Shown here piece by piece: positions 39,358 to 51,574 of a DNA stretch of 64,000 nucleotides. Source of the stretch: Sphagnum compactum (lineage: Eukaryota > Bryophyta > Sphagnopsida > Sphagnales); NCBI GenBank assembly GCA_965153455.1, contig OZ234503.1, positions 9,863,118 through 9,927,117 of the forward strand, read 5' to 3'. The position numbers and the translations under genes were made by a program. Under the pieces are notes generated by a model that saw only the letters and a program-made list of their open reading frames with translations, searched no databases and had not been told where the DNA came from. How positions within the stretch are numbered: the first letter of the stretch is position 1; each line of letters begins with the position of its first letter.

Positions 39358-39399
39358 ATACAGAGCTTGGAAGAACTTCTGATATACCCGCCCCGCCAT
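39358..39399 (-). other. Possible orphan first exon, divergent from the BADC gene
   Basis: On the minus strand an ATG at 39399 opens MAGRVYQKFFQALY and reaches a good donor, TAT|GTAAGC, at 39358. The DNA upstream is GC-rich, as at other gene starts in this window. No second exon could be found in the AT-rich DNA below, so this may be a chance pattern, a relic, or a first exon with a very long intron. Confidence 0.25.
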
Positions 39400-39479
39400 G
39401 TTGAAGCTCCAAATCGAAGAAGAGCTCATCAGAATCGAGGTTGGAGAATGATCAGACTTGAAACATAAATGACAAAACA

Positions 39480-40018
39480 AATGTGCAGCCGCCGCCGCCG
39501 CCTCCAGCAGAAGATTTAAAAAGAAAACACGAGCTTGGTTTGGAAGAATGTCGTCTCAAGAAATTTACATCGTCGTCTTCTAGTTCTGCAAATATGTTTC
39601 CACAAGTGTGTGTATGTGTACTATCCACTCTGCTACTTCTCGTCCTGTCTCTCAAGATGATGGACATAAAATAAGTAAGTATTCTTACTTATTCTGCTGC
39701 CTCGCGAAGTTTGCCGTGACCAACTCCGGCATGGTTTTTTTTCTCCGCGACCAACATTCTACTCTCTCCCATTCCGCTCCATCTCCAAACACAACACGCA
39801 AAAAACGCCACCCGATCCATCCCTACCCCCATTTGCGTCCATGTAAACTTTTCGTCCGTATAACAGTGCGTTCATCCGCGACGGCCATATCGTGGTCTGT
39901 TTGGCGACAAGAACGAGGACGAAGCTCCCTACTCTTCCGTTGCTCGTCTTTTGTTGAGAACAAGCTCTTTGCTTCTTCTTCTTCTTCATCGTCTTCTTCA
40001 ATAGCGGAGTTTTTTTCA
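39480..40018 (+). promoter_or_regulatory. Probable promoter and 5' leader of the BADC gene
   Basis: The region is CpG- and CT-rich. It holds a GCC trinucleotide run at about 39,487-39,500 and a TTCTTC/TCGTCTTC tract at 39,972-40,000 immediately before the start codon, as in many plant leaders. Confidence 0.45.
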
Positions 40019-43000
40019 ATGGCGTTGTGTCTGTCACCCGTTTGTTCTGGTATCGTTCTTTCTCTTTCCCCCTTTCTCCATTTTTCTTTGAGAATGTTTT
40101 TTTTTCTCTCATATCTTTATTCTAGGGGACTGCTTCTCTCCTGCTAACGTTTTGCACCTTTCGGATTGCTTGCCGTGGTTTTTGGATGCCTTTGCTGCAT
40201 TATTCAAAATGTTTTTGTGTGAATGTATGTATATCCGATAGACTGAACAGGCTTCGAATCTAGCAAGCAATGTTTGTTTGGTTTCACATCTTTCTGTTTC
40301 TTTCTTGTGTCTGTGGATGGCTCTGAAATGCATTTAGATGTTGAGAACTAAATAGAATGGAGAGGGATTGAGGTATTAAGGGATTGCGAAGCCAAGAAAG
40401 GGATAGCCAAGCAAGAAGTGTGTTCGAGGGAAGCTTTTTGAGAAGCAAGAAGAGATCTCGAGAGAAGTATTGGTGATATGAAATATACCGCTGAGTTCTG
40501 TGACATCTTATGGTAGTGTATGGGGGATTGTACTGTTTTGATGCAAATCTAAAGATTTGTGATCTTCTCTGTGACCTTTTGACTACAAGTGATGCAACTC
40601 GGATGTGGTTAGGTCTGCTTGGGCTGGCAGTGAAAACGTAAGCTTAATGCCACAGCTTTGTTCGCAGGGGCGCTGGAAGCCACAGGTTTCGGGGTGCAGG
40701 CATGTGAAGGAAGAGGGACGACTGTCAGAGCAACAAGTATGTCAATCTTCATGCCAAGGCTCCAAGAAGGTCCATTCCAGAAATTGCATGTGAGCATGCC
40801 AGGCCCTACTTCATGGAGCCACCAGCGCCTTCACCAGGCTTCCTGTGTTGTAGCTGAAGCTTCAGGTCAGAGAAATATTTTACTTAACTTTGTGTTGAAC
40901 ATGGAAAGGCCCAGTTGCTTGCAGAGTGCCACATGATGCTCAGCATTGACCCATCTCATGTGTTTTCACAACCAGCTGAAATAGCAGTTTCAAAACTGTG
41001 TCAGTGGCCTCTCTTTTGTCCTGAACTGAAGGAAGTCCAGATTGTCATTTTATGTGAATCCATGGTTCTGACTTTGAAATGCAAGAAAGCAGCTTTTTTT
41101 GGTTACTCAATTTTGCAATTTCAGCAAGATGTGAGGGATTACACTATCATATCCAAAATGTCCTGATGCAAATGCTTTGGTTGGCATGTGAGAGCAAATG
41201 TCCCTTGCTGTCATATATTGAGTCCTGTCATTGTTCCTGACACCTCTCAACTGTAATCTGTATCCCCATATCACCTAGGTATAGGGCACTTGATTACAAA
41301 ACTTGTTTGTTAATAGGCACTTGGACTCCATCATGTCTTTGCTAACATCTGATGCAATATCCTTGATAGTGTCAACTTTAGAGGAACAGTTCTGCAGGTA
41401 TAGATTTGGGTTTGTAAGGAAGTGATGTATTGTCTGCTGTGCATCTAGAGGTGACTCTTGACACGGAAGCAGAGGAGGTGACAACTGAGAAGGATCCCAA
41501 CCCCTTGATCCCTAATTCATTTGAGGTGAAAAGATGCCACCTAACTCTGTATTTGTTGCACACTGTGATGGTCACCATAAAGGCTGGAGAAATTTGCTGA
41601 TAAATTGGATGGCATGTGCTTGCAGATACAATCATTAATAATGGAAGTCTGTGATGAGACTAGCATTGCAGAGCTGCAACTCAAGGTATGCATGATCACC
41701 TTCCTTGAAGCCAAATGACTTCTTTTTCTATCTTTCAACACACATTGTACATTGCAAGCTTGCTGATGTCAAGCCTGTTCATCTAAAGATTCTTTAGGTT
41801 GTTGACTTGCATCATTGAGCACTTAAACATTGGGGCTTTAATATGATATAATAGCTGTTAAGGATCAGGCAAACTATCCAGGAAGGATCTCAATTCTATG
41901 AAGAACAAGTTGTAACACATTGAGCCTATACTGGGCTCTGCAAATGCCAAGCCTTGGATACACAAAATGGGAAATTCCTCAGGAACTCTTCATCCTTGTC
42001 ATGTTAGTTTTAGTTTTACTGGAACTGACACAACAGTTACACCTTCAAAGTGTTATTGCAGAGTTTTCTCTGCAATCTCATAGATATGTTCTCCAGTGGC
42101 TTTAATGAATGTACTGCATCAAAAGTCACCAATGGTGTGCTTCAAAGATATGTTCAGTGTGCACAAGAACTACCCTGAACAGGATATGAATGGAATTCCT
42201 CTGGGTGAGACTTTTGTGCTGTGGAACTTGGGTGGTGGACAGATGGGAGATTTCAGTCTGCGAGTGAAAAGGGAAATAGGCAAAATTGCTGCAGCAGCTC
42301 CTGTTGCACAGCCAGCACCTCCAGTGCCCACCAAGCCCATGCTGGAGTCCATTCCTGCAGCCTCAATTCCTACTGCACCCAAACCCACTGCACTTTCTGC
42401 AGCCATTGTAAAGCCTGTTTCTAACTTTGGGCTCTTGGAAGCTGCTGCAGATGCAGGACTGCTCTTTGTCACCTCTCCCAAGGTCCTTCCCACCCCTCCA
42501 CAGCTTTTCTAGGCACCTCTCATATACAGGGTAACAGATGGTGAACATGCCACTGGCTTCTAATTTGGTGTGCACACTTTTGGTTTAGTGAAAACCATTA
42601 GTATATGAAAAGAACACCCTTTAAAACCAGTGTTGGGCTTGAGGATATCATCCCCTAGGAGGGTGGCTTAAATGGCATCAAGATGTTGCAGCACTGTAAC
42701 CTTGAGATCCCACCTGTTGATCCTGCTTGTCTGTCATGCAGGGTGTTGCATGCCACATGTGACCCTGTACAATACTTTCTATACATATGTCTCTTGTGAT
42801 TTAGTAAATTACTTAATCTCATAACTTGGTTGCCACACAGGTAGACTCTCAAGTTGATGAAATCTGTGGATGTTGGAGGGCAGGTTGGTTACTTCAGAAA
42901 AGGACGTGTTGTGAAAGGGAAAAAGGGTCCTCCTTTATGTGAAGAGGTGAGGAGTATTAAATCTCTAATATTACTTTGCCTCTCTGCTTTAGGGGAAATG

Positions 43001-44252
43001 AGGTAAGGAAGGAGAAGAGAAACTCTACAAACTTTTTTTTTCCATGACCACGAGTTTGTTACACAAAATTGGATTTCAACAAGAGCTTGTCATCATTCCC
43101 CTCTAAGTTCCCCTCCAGGTCCCTCAGAAGCTAAATTTTGAACCCATCTAAGGGTTTCTCAATTTGGGGAAAGCCAGTATAAGACTACTGTTTTCAGAGA
43201 TTGTGCTGGCATGTATTTGAAAGGTGCACAATTATTCCAGACTACTACTGTGTGAGTAGCACTTTCTAAATCTAACAGTCTAATTGTGATTACCTATGTA
43301 TGTCAGATTCCTTCATATTCATGGATGGGTGGGGTTTGAATGGATGGAGTGACAGGGACAAATAATCAATAAGGGACAAGTGGTGTGCTACTTGGAGCAG
43401 CTTGGCACTCAGCAACCTGTCGAGGTACAAACCTCCCTTTGAATGAAGAGACCGACCACCTCTGTTTTTCATTCAACCAGTCATTGCATGTTGGAGCATT
43501 GATTTCATTTCATTCACTCCACAGCTATCACCTCTTGTTTGCTTGTTCATGCATGGCAGCTGCAGTGACCGAACTGTGCCACTCTTAGAAGCAAAGATTC
43601 TCCAGTTACGTCTAGAGTAAGACTTGACTAGCATGTGCTAAGGAAGAAATAGTGGCTCTAGTAAACTGGAACCATTACTCAGATAAATTTAGGGCTGCAG
43701 TTTAGTTTGAATGGTCATGGAAAGAAATGAGAAGTGGGCACAGAGAAAATCTTTAACTGATGTGTGACTCAAATCATATGCAGTCTGACATAACTGGGGA
43801 AGTTGAGAAGGTGCTATGGAAAGATGGAGGTAAATACTTTCTCAATGTCTCATCTTGCATTGTGGTGCCATTTTCTTCAGTGCAGAACTACTATACATAA
43901 ACTATAACAATACCTTTTCCCTAATAGTACAATAATAGGTGACAAGTAAGGAGGCCTAAACTCTGTTGGGAATTTTGTGGTGGTCCAAAGTGAGAGGTTT
44001 CTTTGAGCTTTGTACTCTACATTTTTTGTCTTGTTGCTAGAAAGGATATAAGTCAAGAAATCATTTGTCATTTGCATGTGAAGTCAAGGACATCTGGATG
44101 AGTTTGAAATTTTCTGGTCTCTCATTCTGGAAATTTTAGGATGGACTCATTTGCCTCAATGCCATTGTGCAGAGCCAGTTGGTTATGGAGATCCATTGAT
44201 TGCAATCCGGCCATCATTCCAAGGCATAAAAATCAAGAAATTCAATGAGTGA
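40019..44252 (+). CDS. BADC: Biotin attachment domain-containing protein (BADC), nine exons, 287 residues
   Basis: Exons are 40019-40049, 40668-40865, 41449-41525, 41626-41685, 42243-42482, 42884-42946, 43356-43424, 43784-43829 and 44173-44252, all in frame. BADC proteins resemble the biotin carboxyl carrier subunit of plastid acetyl-CoA carboxylase, bind the enzyme in its place and lower fatty acid synthesis. Here the N-terminus (MALCLSPVCS then a Ser/Arg-rich stretch) suits a plastid transit peptide. The conserved middle is LIMEVCDETSIAELQLK plus GDFSLRVKR, followed by a Pro/Ala-rich linker (VAQPAPPVPTKPM). The C-terminal biotinyl-like fold has VGYFRKGRVVKGKKGPP, KGQVVCYLEQLG and EPVGYGDPLIAIRPSFQGIK. 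Where true carriers have EAMKM around the biotinylated lysine, this protein has EQLGTQQ, so it cannot carry biotin there. That missing lysine defines BADC. Exon 1 is inferred from phase and splice sites; exons 4-9 are secure. Confidence 0.93.
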
Positions 44253-45682
44253 TGGTTAGAACCTCTTCATTCTTATGTAGTCATTTGAAAGAGTGTTTGA
44301 GACTTGCGTTGAAGCTCAGGAGAGAAACACTGATATGCAATTTAGGGCTTACATAATTGCTGGAGACATCAGTTTTTACCATCAAGAATTTAAAGTTTAC
44401 TAGATTTGGGGGCCAAATGCATCAATGAAGTTGACTTCTTTCATATCTGTAGAAGTACTGCACTTGGAGATATGCTTGTTTTCCAGGAATTGCTGTCTCG
44501 GTTTCTAAACAAGATGAAATATGTGGAAGGGATGTTATCCATTGGTATTATGTAAAACCTCTACTGACCTCACAGGAGGTTTTTGTGCAAATACAAGTGA
44601 ATAATAGTACCATGGAAAGATGAGTCAAAAAGAGTTTTTTGTTCTTTCACCTAGTTCATCGATTTTTGAATGATGCAAAATGTATGAGAATGCAATTCTT
44701 CAAAGAAGGAAATGTGCTTATGTGTGTGGTTCCCTTTGTGGTCTCCTCTTCCACAAAATATTCGATCAACATGATGGTGTTCATGCAGGCAACTAGATTG
44801 GGTCCTCTTGGAGACAAAACATTATCACCTTGGATGCATGAATTCCATGGTGTCAGGATTGTGACTGTATACATGCAATCCTTGATTTGGCAACTCCCAT
44901 CTAACTAATCCTCACCAAGGGGCACTAATGTACATGTCACAGAAAATGATGGCTTTCCTTGAGTGGACAAATTGTTGTCATCTATAGTCTGAAACTTGAC
45001 AATGGCCAAAACTAGTGTGGGGTGGGTGGAAGAATCTTCAGTTTGTGATAAGAACTGATTCTATGCATCACATGGTGCATGGTTTCCAATCAAGTGCTTC
45101 ACAAGCCTAGTATTGGAGCTTCATCAACAATATTGAAACCATTTTAGAAAGAAGAAACCAATTCATATGAGTTTGGAACTTCTTTCAACACAAAAGCTTT
45201 CTACATGTTGTAAACAAAACAAAAAATACTGAAAAAAGACTTAAGCCATGAAACAAAGAAAAATGAAAAGAAACTTGGAACATGAAAAGGGCATCATGGA
45301 CCCAAGGCCCTTGCCATTGTATTAGATTTTGTTTATATTTGCAAGAGACAATAACAAAATATGATAAACAGTTGAGATTGTATGACTACATTAATTTTAA
45401 ATGATAAATGTGTCATATTTTAATGATGTCAGTGAAATTATGAATATATATTTTTTTGTTAATTTCAACCTTTCTTATGAAATGAAATACATGAAAAGTT
45501 GTTGATGATGATTATGTGTGACTTGTTAATCATTGTGTCATAGCATTGTTATAACATTGTATTGAAGATCTTTTGCATTGTGTCATAAAATTCAATTGAG
45601 CGATTGGTTATAAATTAAACTATATTCTAAGGAATATAAACAATCTGTGCAAAACTAATTTCTCTGAAGGATTTGTCTGCAA
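44253..45682. other. Intergenic, no gene recognised
   Basis: The first part is likely the BADC 3' untranslated region. Frames at 44639-44908 and on the opposite strand show no known family. No upstream exons of serine decarboxylase were found before 45,683. Confidence 0.4.
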
Positions 45683-46494
45683 GCTCCAAAAGTGAATTTT
45701 TAAAAAGCCTATTGGTAGTGTAAGTGTTTCTAGCCATAAATTCATTGTCTACCCAATGCCCTGCGGTGTGTTAATCACCCACATGAAGCATATTAATGCA
45801 TTATCCCATAATGTTGAATACTTGGCCTTTCGTGATGCAATGATCATGGGTAGCCGTAATGGCCATGCACCTATCTTCTTTTGGTACACCCTTAACCAAA
45901 AGGGTTACCGTGGCTTTCAAAAGGAGGTGCAACATTGCATTTGCAATGCCCATTATTTTAATGATTATTTGCAGAAAGCGAATTTTGGTGTTCTGCTAAA
46001 TGAACTCAGTAGCACAATTGTGTTTGAGAGACTTGAAGATGAGGCCTTTGTGCACAAGTGGCAATTGGCATGCCAAGTACCTTCTTCTTTTCCTATTCTA
46101 GCATTGATTCAAAGTTGGTTTTGTGAAAGTTCATGTTTTGTTTTGTTAGGATTTTTCCTTTTGTAGCATGCGTGCATTGGAAAGTAGCTTAGTAGTTTGC
46201 ACTCTTGGAAGCTTTGACAAGCTGAACAAAACAATGTGGTCTTTGTAGGGCAAGATTGCACATGTGATTGTGATGCCAAGTGTAACAATTGAGAAACTTG
46301 ATCTTTTTGTGGAAGGGCTAATCAAAGCTCATAAACATTCCTTTAAAGATGGGAATGTGATTGTGCCTTGTATTGTGGAAAAGATAGGTCTTCAAAATTG
46401 TGCCTGCTCTCTCCATCGTAATGGTCTGCTCACAACCCCACCAAAAAATGTAACACAAATTGGAAGCCATGAAAACCAACCTGCTTTCAAATGA
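45683..46494 (+). pseudogene. Serine decarboxylase (SDC-like), C-terminal fragment with frameshift
   Basis: The translation matches plant PLP-dependent serine decarboxylase (group II, histidine-decarboxylase-like): [14 protein letters not shown], then [56 protein letters not shown] and, after an intron, AHVIVMPSVTIEKLD. The intron at 46077-46248 keeps phase 0 (CAA|GTACC to TTTGTAG|GGC), so this copy came from genomic DNA and not from mRNA. The PLP lysine in SSHKF is still present, though family members usually read SGHKF. Just upstream, a run of five T at 45697-45701 appears to hold one extra base: the frame before it reads APKVNF and the frame after it KKPIG, and a stop lies in the second frame. 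The N-terminal two thirds are missing from this window. Most likely a dead, truncated copy. Confidence 0.8.
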
Positions 46495-46773
46495 AGCTAC
46501 TAACCTTGAAGATTGACCACTTGCTTCGTTGAATGTTTTGAGGCCAAATAATTGATAGTATTAGTGCAAGAGGCACTCCCAACTACTTTAAACTAAGAAA
46601 TTTCATCTCCATATGCAACTCCTCGACCCACAATTGAAGTGGGATAAGGATGAATTGAAGCTAAAATGGGCATAAAAGATCCGGTGCCACTAGGAGTGTA
46701 ATCAAATCTAATAAGGAAATGTTTTGGTCTTGGATGGTTCTTACCATATTTCAGAGGTCTACTAAACAAGAGT

Positions 46774-46841
46774 CTTGACTAATGGACTGCAAACATGTGT
46801 GGAAACACTTGACTAATGGACTGCAAACATGTGTGGAAACA
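46774..46841. repeat. Exact 34-base tandem duplication
   Basis: The unit starting CTTGACTAATGGACTGCAAA at 46774 is repeated at once at 46808 without visible change. It sits just before the short frame 46816-47148, which has no family match. Confidence 0.9.
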
Positions 46842-49800
46842 CCAGAGGAGAAGCATGTGCATCTTCACTATTCTTTCTTGTGTTCGAAGTGAAAGACATG
46901 AATGTATTGGATGGTTTACAACCCTGTGCATACTCTTGGTCTATATTGCTAGAATCGGTGCCTACCCATGCCATCTAGTTCTATTATATGCTACATGGAT
47001 AGCTTACTTTGAACAAGATTTGGGTGATGACTTTGGCTATTTTATTTGTGATTGCATAATTACTGGACGCCCTTGTCCTGTGTTATTTACCTACTCCCCA
47101 CGGTTGGAGCAAAAGTTTAGTGTGTACTTGGTTTGGGTGATGAAATAAATATAAATTATATGTTTCTTTAATTTTATATTATACTTGATAATTTTCAATT
47201 ATTGTGATTTTACAATTGTATTGTTGCTCTTTTGAGTGTGATTTTTACATAGAAAATAGTGCAACTGCCAGGTTTGACGCTACTTACATTATTCTCATTT
47301 ACATTTTTTGTAAATGTTTTCAAAGTTCTCACTCTCATTGATGCAAGCTTGGTCTACTTAGTTAAGAACCTTAAAACATGTGTTAACTTCAATCTAGAGC
47401 AAGCTTTCTACAAAATGCCCTACCTACCGCCCATGGCACAAAATGTTAGAAATATTTCAACCATTGAAAGAAATGGAGTTTGACAACTTCACTCTAAACG
47501 TTTGAAATTCTGACAATTTTGAAAACAAAACACACACACATTTTGAAGACAAAGTTTATGAGTTCATTAGACTCAAATACAGAAATGGTGCTAATACAAA
47601 GGTAGAAAGTGTCCTTAATTTTTGGTTTGGATAGTGTGGGATTTTGCTTTTCGTGCTCTACCCACCTCTTTGGAGATTATTTAACACCCAATCATAGACA
47701 AGTATTTTATGTGATTATGATGAAAATACACAACTATGTTTCGCAAGGTTTACAAAGATTTATGATCTTTTGTTTACCATTTACCCTATAGACATAAGTG
47801 GGCTAATGTAGTGAAAATGTTAGGATCAATCAAAATAGGTGTTTATACCTATATGCCAAATTGGCAATTGACGAAAGAAAAATTGTGTATTGGCATTGTC
47901 AACAAGAGTAAACAACATGGAAACATTCCAAGGGAAAAATTAACAAAAATAGAAAGAGAACTTTTTTACTTTTGATAACTACTGAAGGCAATTAGTGCAA
48001 GGAACATAAATAGAATGCAAATAAAATCATTATTTTCAATTGTGATATTCTTGAATTGACACTAAATAACCGTCAATTAATCCAAAGCTTTTTTCCCTGG
48101 TCACAAGGTTCTAGTTTGTTATGTATATGAGGTATTTTTTGTTATTGGAAATAATATTTTATTACTTTGAAATAATATTTCTTTATTTTAATACTTTATT
48201 TGATAATTACAATTAATTATTTGTGTTGGTTTTTGTTTATGTATATATTTTGAAGATTTTATGATTTTAAAACTTATTGATTTAAAATAGTGGAAATGTA
48301 GAGAGTTTTATAAAATATTGTAGTACCTAAGTTTGTTAGGCATTATTTTTTTGGAATTGTTAAAATTTTGAAAACAATGTGCCTACCATGCTGAAAATAT
48401 GAAAAACTTTCAAGCACAATAACTTAGTATTGAGTATAATGTCAAATTGTAAAATATTTTATTTTTATTATTGAACAAAATGACCAAAAAATAATAATTA
48501 TTAAGCACTTTGTTGTTGAACCAACCTATTATTATTTGTGTTTTCAACTTTCATTTGTTGTTTATAAAAACATCCCCACCATGCACTATAAGACCATGCT
48601 TTAGATATAGATTTTTATTTTATTTTTGGTTTGGTTCAAAAGAATGTTTCAGGACAACATATTGCACAAAATGTGATGGTTACCAAAAGCTAGTGCACAT
48701 TTAAAATCCTAATATGGATTGACTCAATTGCTTGATTGGTCCTTATGACATAATCTCTCATTGTTGTTGATTGGCCATATTATCTAATCAGTCTACTTGT
48801 TTTGCCAATAATGGTATCTTATTTTTCAAAATCCTACACTTAATTCCTTAATGTCCATTCTATCCCTTACAAAAATCTCATTTTTCTTCTTATATCCTTT
48901 GCTTCTTCCTCCCACCTCCTCTACCTTTTTCCTTGTTTGTTGTTCTTGTACCTCCTCCATAGCCGCCAAGCTACCTCCATCTATGCTCTCCAAATAACAA
49001 GAAATAGTTTCCCAAGTTCCTATTCCCTCACCTTCTTATGATTTTTAGAACTTCTCTCCTACTATTTACCTCGATTACAAAAGCACCGAAAGAAAAAAAA
49101 TAGGAACTCCACTACTAAAATTGATTTCCAAAAAGTTTTATGGTTTAATAATTTGAAAGAAAAGTGAACTAACCCTAATTGACATGCTCTAATGCAAATG
49201 CACCATTTGTTAGCAATCTAACCATACTTACCTTTATTGTACATCCCAAAGCGACAACAAAACTTGTTATCCATAATTAACCTTATGGCCTTAAGCTTCC
49301 AATGTCCAAGAACAAAAAGGTAGCTCCCTAGTCTGAAAACAAGGCTAATTGACTCATCTTAACTAGGATTCTAGATAGCCTAGGATATCCGCTACTTGAT
49401 ACCCATGCTCAAGACTTATTATCATTCAAAAATGCATGACTACATTAAAGGCTTAAATAAATTAGCGTTGTATAAATAGGTAATGTCATGGACATCGGGA
49501 AAAAAATACATTTGAAAATGCCCCTAAAAACCCCAAAAACCAACACAGCAGAATTAGGGTTTGGTGCTTTGTTGCTTGTTTCGCCACGTTCATGTGTTCT
49601 ATTATACTCAAGCTTTTGCCATTTGCTACTGAATCTTGTGGTGCTACAAAAATGGCAGCAACTATCTACAATCTATTTGTGATCAACAAGTCAGAAGGTG
49701 CTAGACTCGACTTCTCAACCATCAGTGCAATTCAACCAACCATGTGACCGTAATCTGTATTTATAGTGCAGTTCTTAGGATGGGATGTACAATATCTTAC

Positions 49801-50980
49801 TCTGTATTCAGATAATGTAAAGTGAAGCACCAGAACAGCAAGAGTACTCAAGAAATGCCATGCCATGTAGCCAAAACATTGATTCAAATGCAGATGCATG
49901 ACATGCATTAACATATCTTCCTTGTCAACATACTCCGCAAGATGTTCACCATCCAATTGGCAGCAACTAGAAGAGGTTTGTGACAATGGAAATTGATAAT
50001 GACTTATATGTTGCATCAGTACCATGTCCAACAAAAGTGAGAATGGCAATAGAGAGCAATCTCATATGTTTGATGCACTTATTGGAGAAGTAGTGAACTT
50101 GAACCAACATCAAGATGGCTACGTAGCTTTCAGCCTTCATTGGGATGAAGGCTGGCCCCCATGCTTCTGAAAGACGTCATCGGTGCAGAGAATGAGACTC
50201 CTCAAATTTGCATGATGTGGGGTTGACCAAGCTATCGTCATAACACTCGTGTCTTGCCTTGAAGAGGAATTGGAGCAGTTTGAATCACATTCTTCCATTG
50301 CAAGCACCGCCATCACTTGTACCCCATGTCTCAATTGCTTGTGGAATTAGTCACTGCATGAGTCTCATTTGGTGAGCACTTAGAGCAGCTCCACCCATAC
50401 TCTGCATTTGGCCCTGCAAAAGTATTTCTCCCATTCAAGATTACTTATTTATCCATTCCAAGCCGCACCCATAAACATGAACCTAGGACAATTAAAGATC
50501 AAAACCGATTATTTTGAGCCATCAAGAGCAGGTGTTAGACTATGCTATGGCTTTAATGCTCAATATGCTGAGGCTGGCAAAAGAGACAGCATAGTCGACA
50601 CAGCGATATACCCAATGCAAATCAAGTGGAGCACATAGTAGTAGGATTTAATCCTCTTTTGCATCTTGCAGAAAGACTATGCTGTGCACTTCCATGGATA
50701 TTCTCCTACTGCATCCAAGGTTTTTGCAGGCCAAGAGACAGTGTCCTGGGCAGCTCATGGCTAACAGCAATATTGCCTAACCAATAATCTCTTTGCCTTA
50801 CTTAAAACTGGCTGTTTCCACTGAAACCTGAATAACAGCTTTTCTTTTAACATGTGGATAGGAGCACAGATGGGATGTCTGGAGCCATGGTTATCTGTTA
50901 TCTCATGGCTGGTATGGCCTGAGGGGGGGTTGGTGGCAGTTGAAGGGGAAGGGGAAGAGAGAAAGGAGAGAGGGGGGAGC
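46842..50980. other. Intergenic, no gene recognised
   Basis: AT-rich DNA with short frames. The frames 46816-47148 and 50408-50638 have normal-looking composition but no family I know. Frames near 49,732-50,334 on the minus strand also lack motifs. No TE domain was identified here. Confidence 0.4.
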
Positions 50981-51574
50981 AGTTATGGCTGCTGCTGCAG
51001 CAGCAGCACTTAGCATTGCAGAGTGCAGGTAGTTGTTGCTGCCTTCTGGGATCCCCCTCTTTCTCGCACCTGCTCCCCTTCCAGCCCCACAACCTCCTTT
51101 CTCTCCTTCACTCCCCTCTCTCCTTCTTCACAGATCCAAGTTCACAAGTTTCAGCCTTTAGCTCTCTCTCTCTCTCTCTCTCTCAGCCCCCATTCACAAA
51201 CTCTTGGGTACTTGCTTCCATTCTATATGTCTCCATCTTTGCACCTGCCACTGACTTTACAGCACCCAATTGATAGTAGCTACAGTGTTTATCTCCCTGG
51301 ACCTTCTGAACCCCAAGTTTCAAGTTTCTTCTGTCAATCTGCTTTCTCTTTTGGGTACTTGAGGACTCTATCTCATTTTTTCTTATTGAGTGTTGGGTGT
51401 TCAATGATCCAGAAAGGTCAAGGCCAGAATGTGAGCAGCTAGCAGCAAGTAGATTCCTTACTAATTTGTGGGCCTTTTTGCAAACTGGTTTGCCATCCAT
51501 ATATGTGCCAGGAAGGAGGTAAATTTAGTACAGGTGAGTAGTAGTACTGTGTCAGTGTCACTGTACTCATCATC
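50981..51574 (+). promoter_or_regulatory. Upstream region of the MYB gene with palindrome and CT tract
   Basis: A perfect 20-base palindrome, GCTGCTGCTGCAGCAGCAGC, lies at 50988-51007. A (CT)n tract lies at 51162-51184. CT tracts close to the transcription start are common in plant leaders. The G-rich stretch GGGGAAGGGGAAGAGAGAAA precedes the palindrome at 50945. Confidence 0.5.

Noticed and set aside
46816-47148. 110-residue frame after the serine decarboxylase fragment
   Set aside because: No similarity to the decarboxylase or another family, and its start lies inside a tandem duplication.
49732-50334. Minus-strand frames near 50 kb as a gene
   Set aside because: No motif, no consistent splice joins found.
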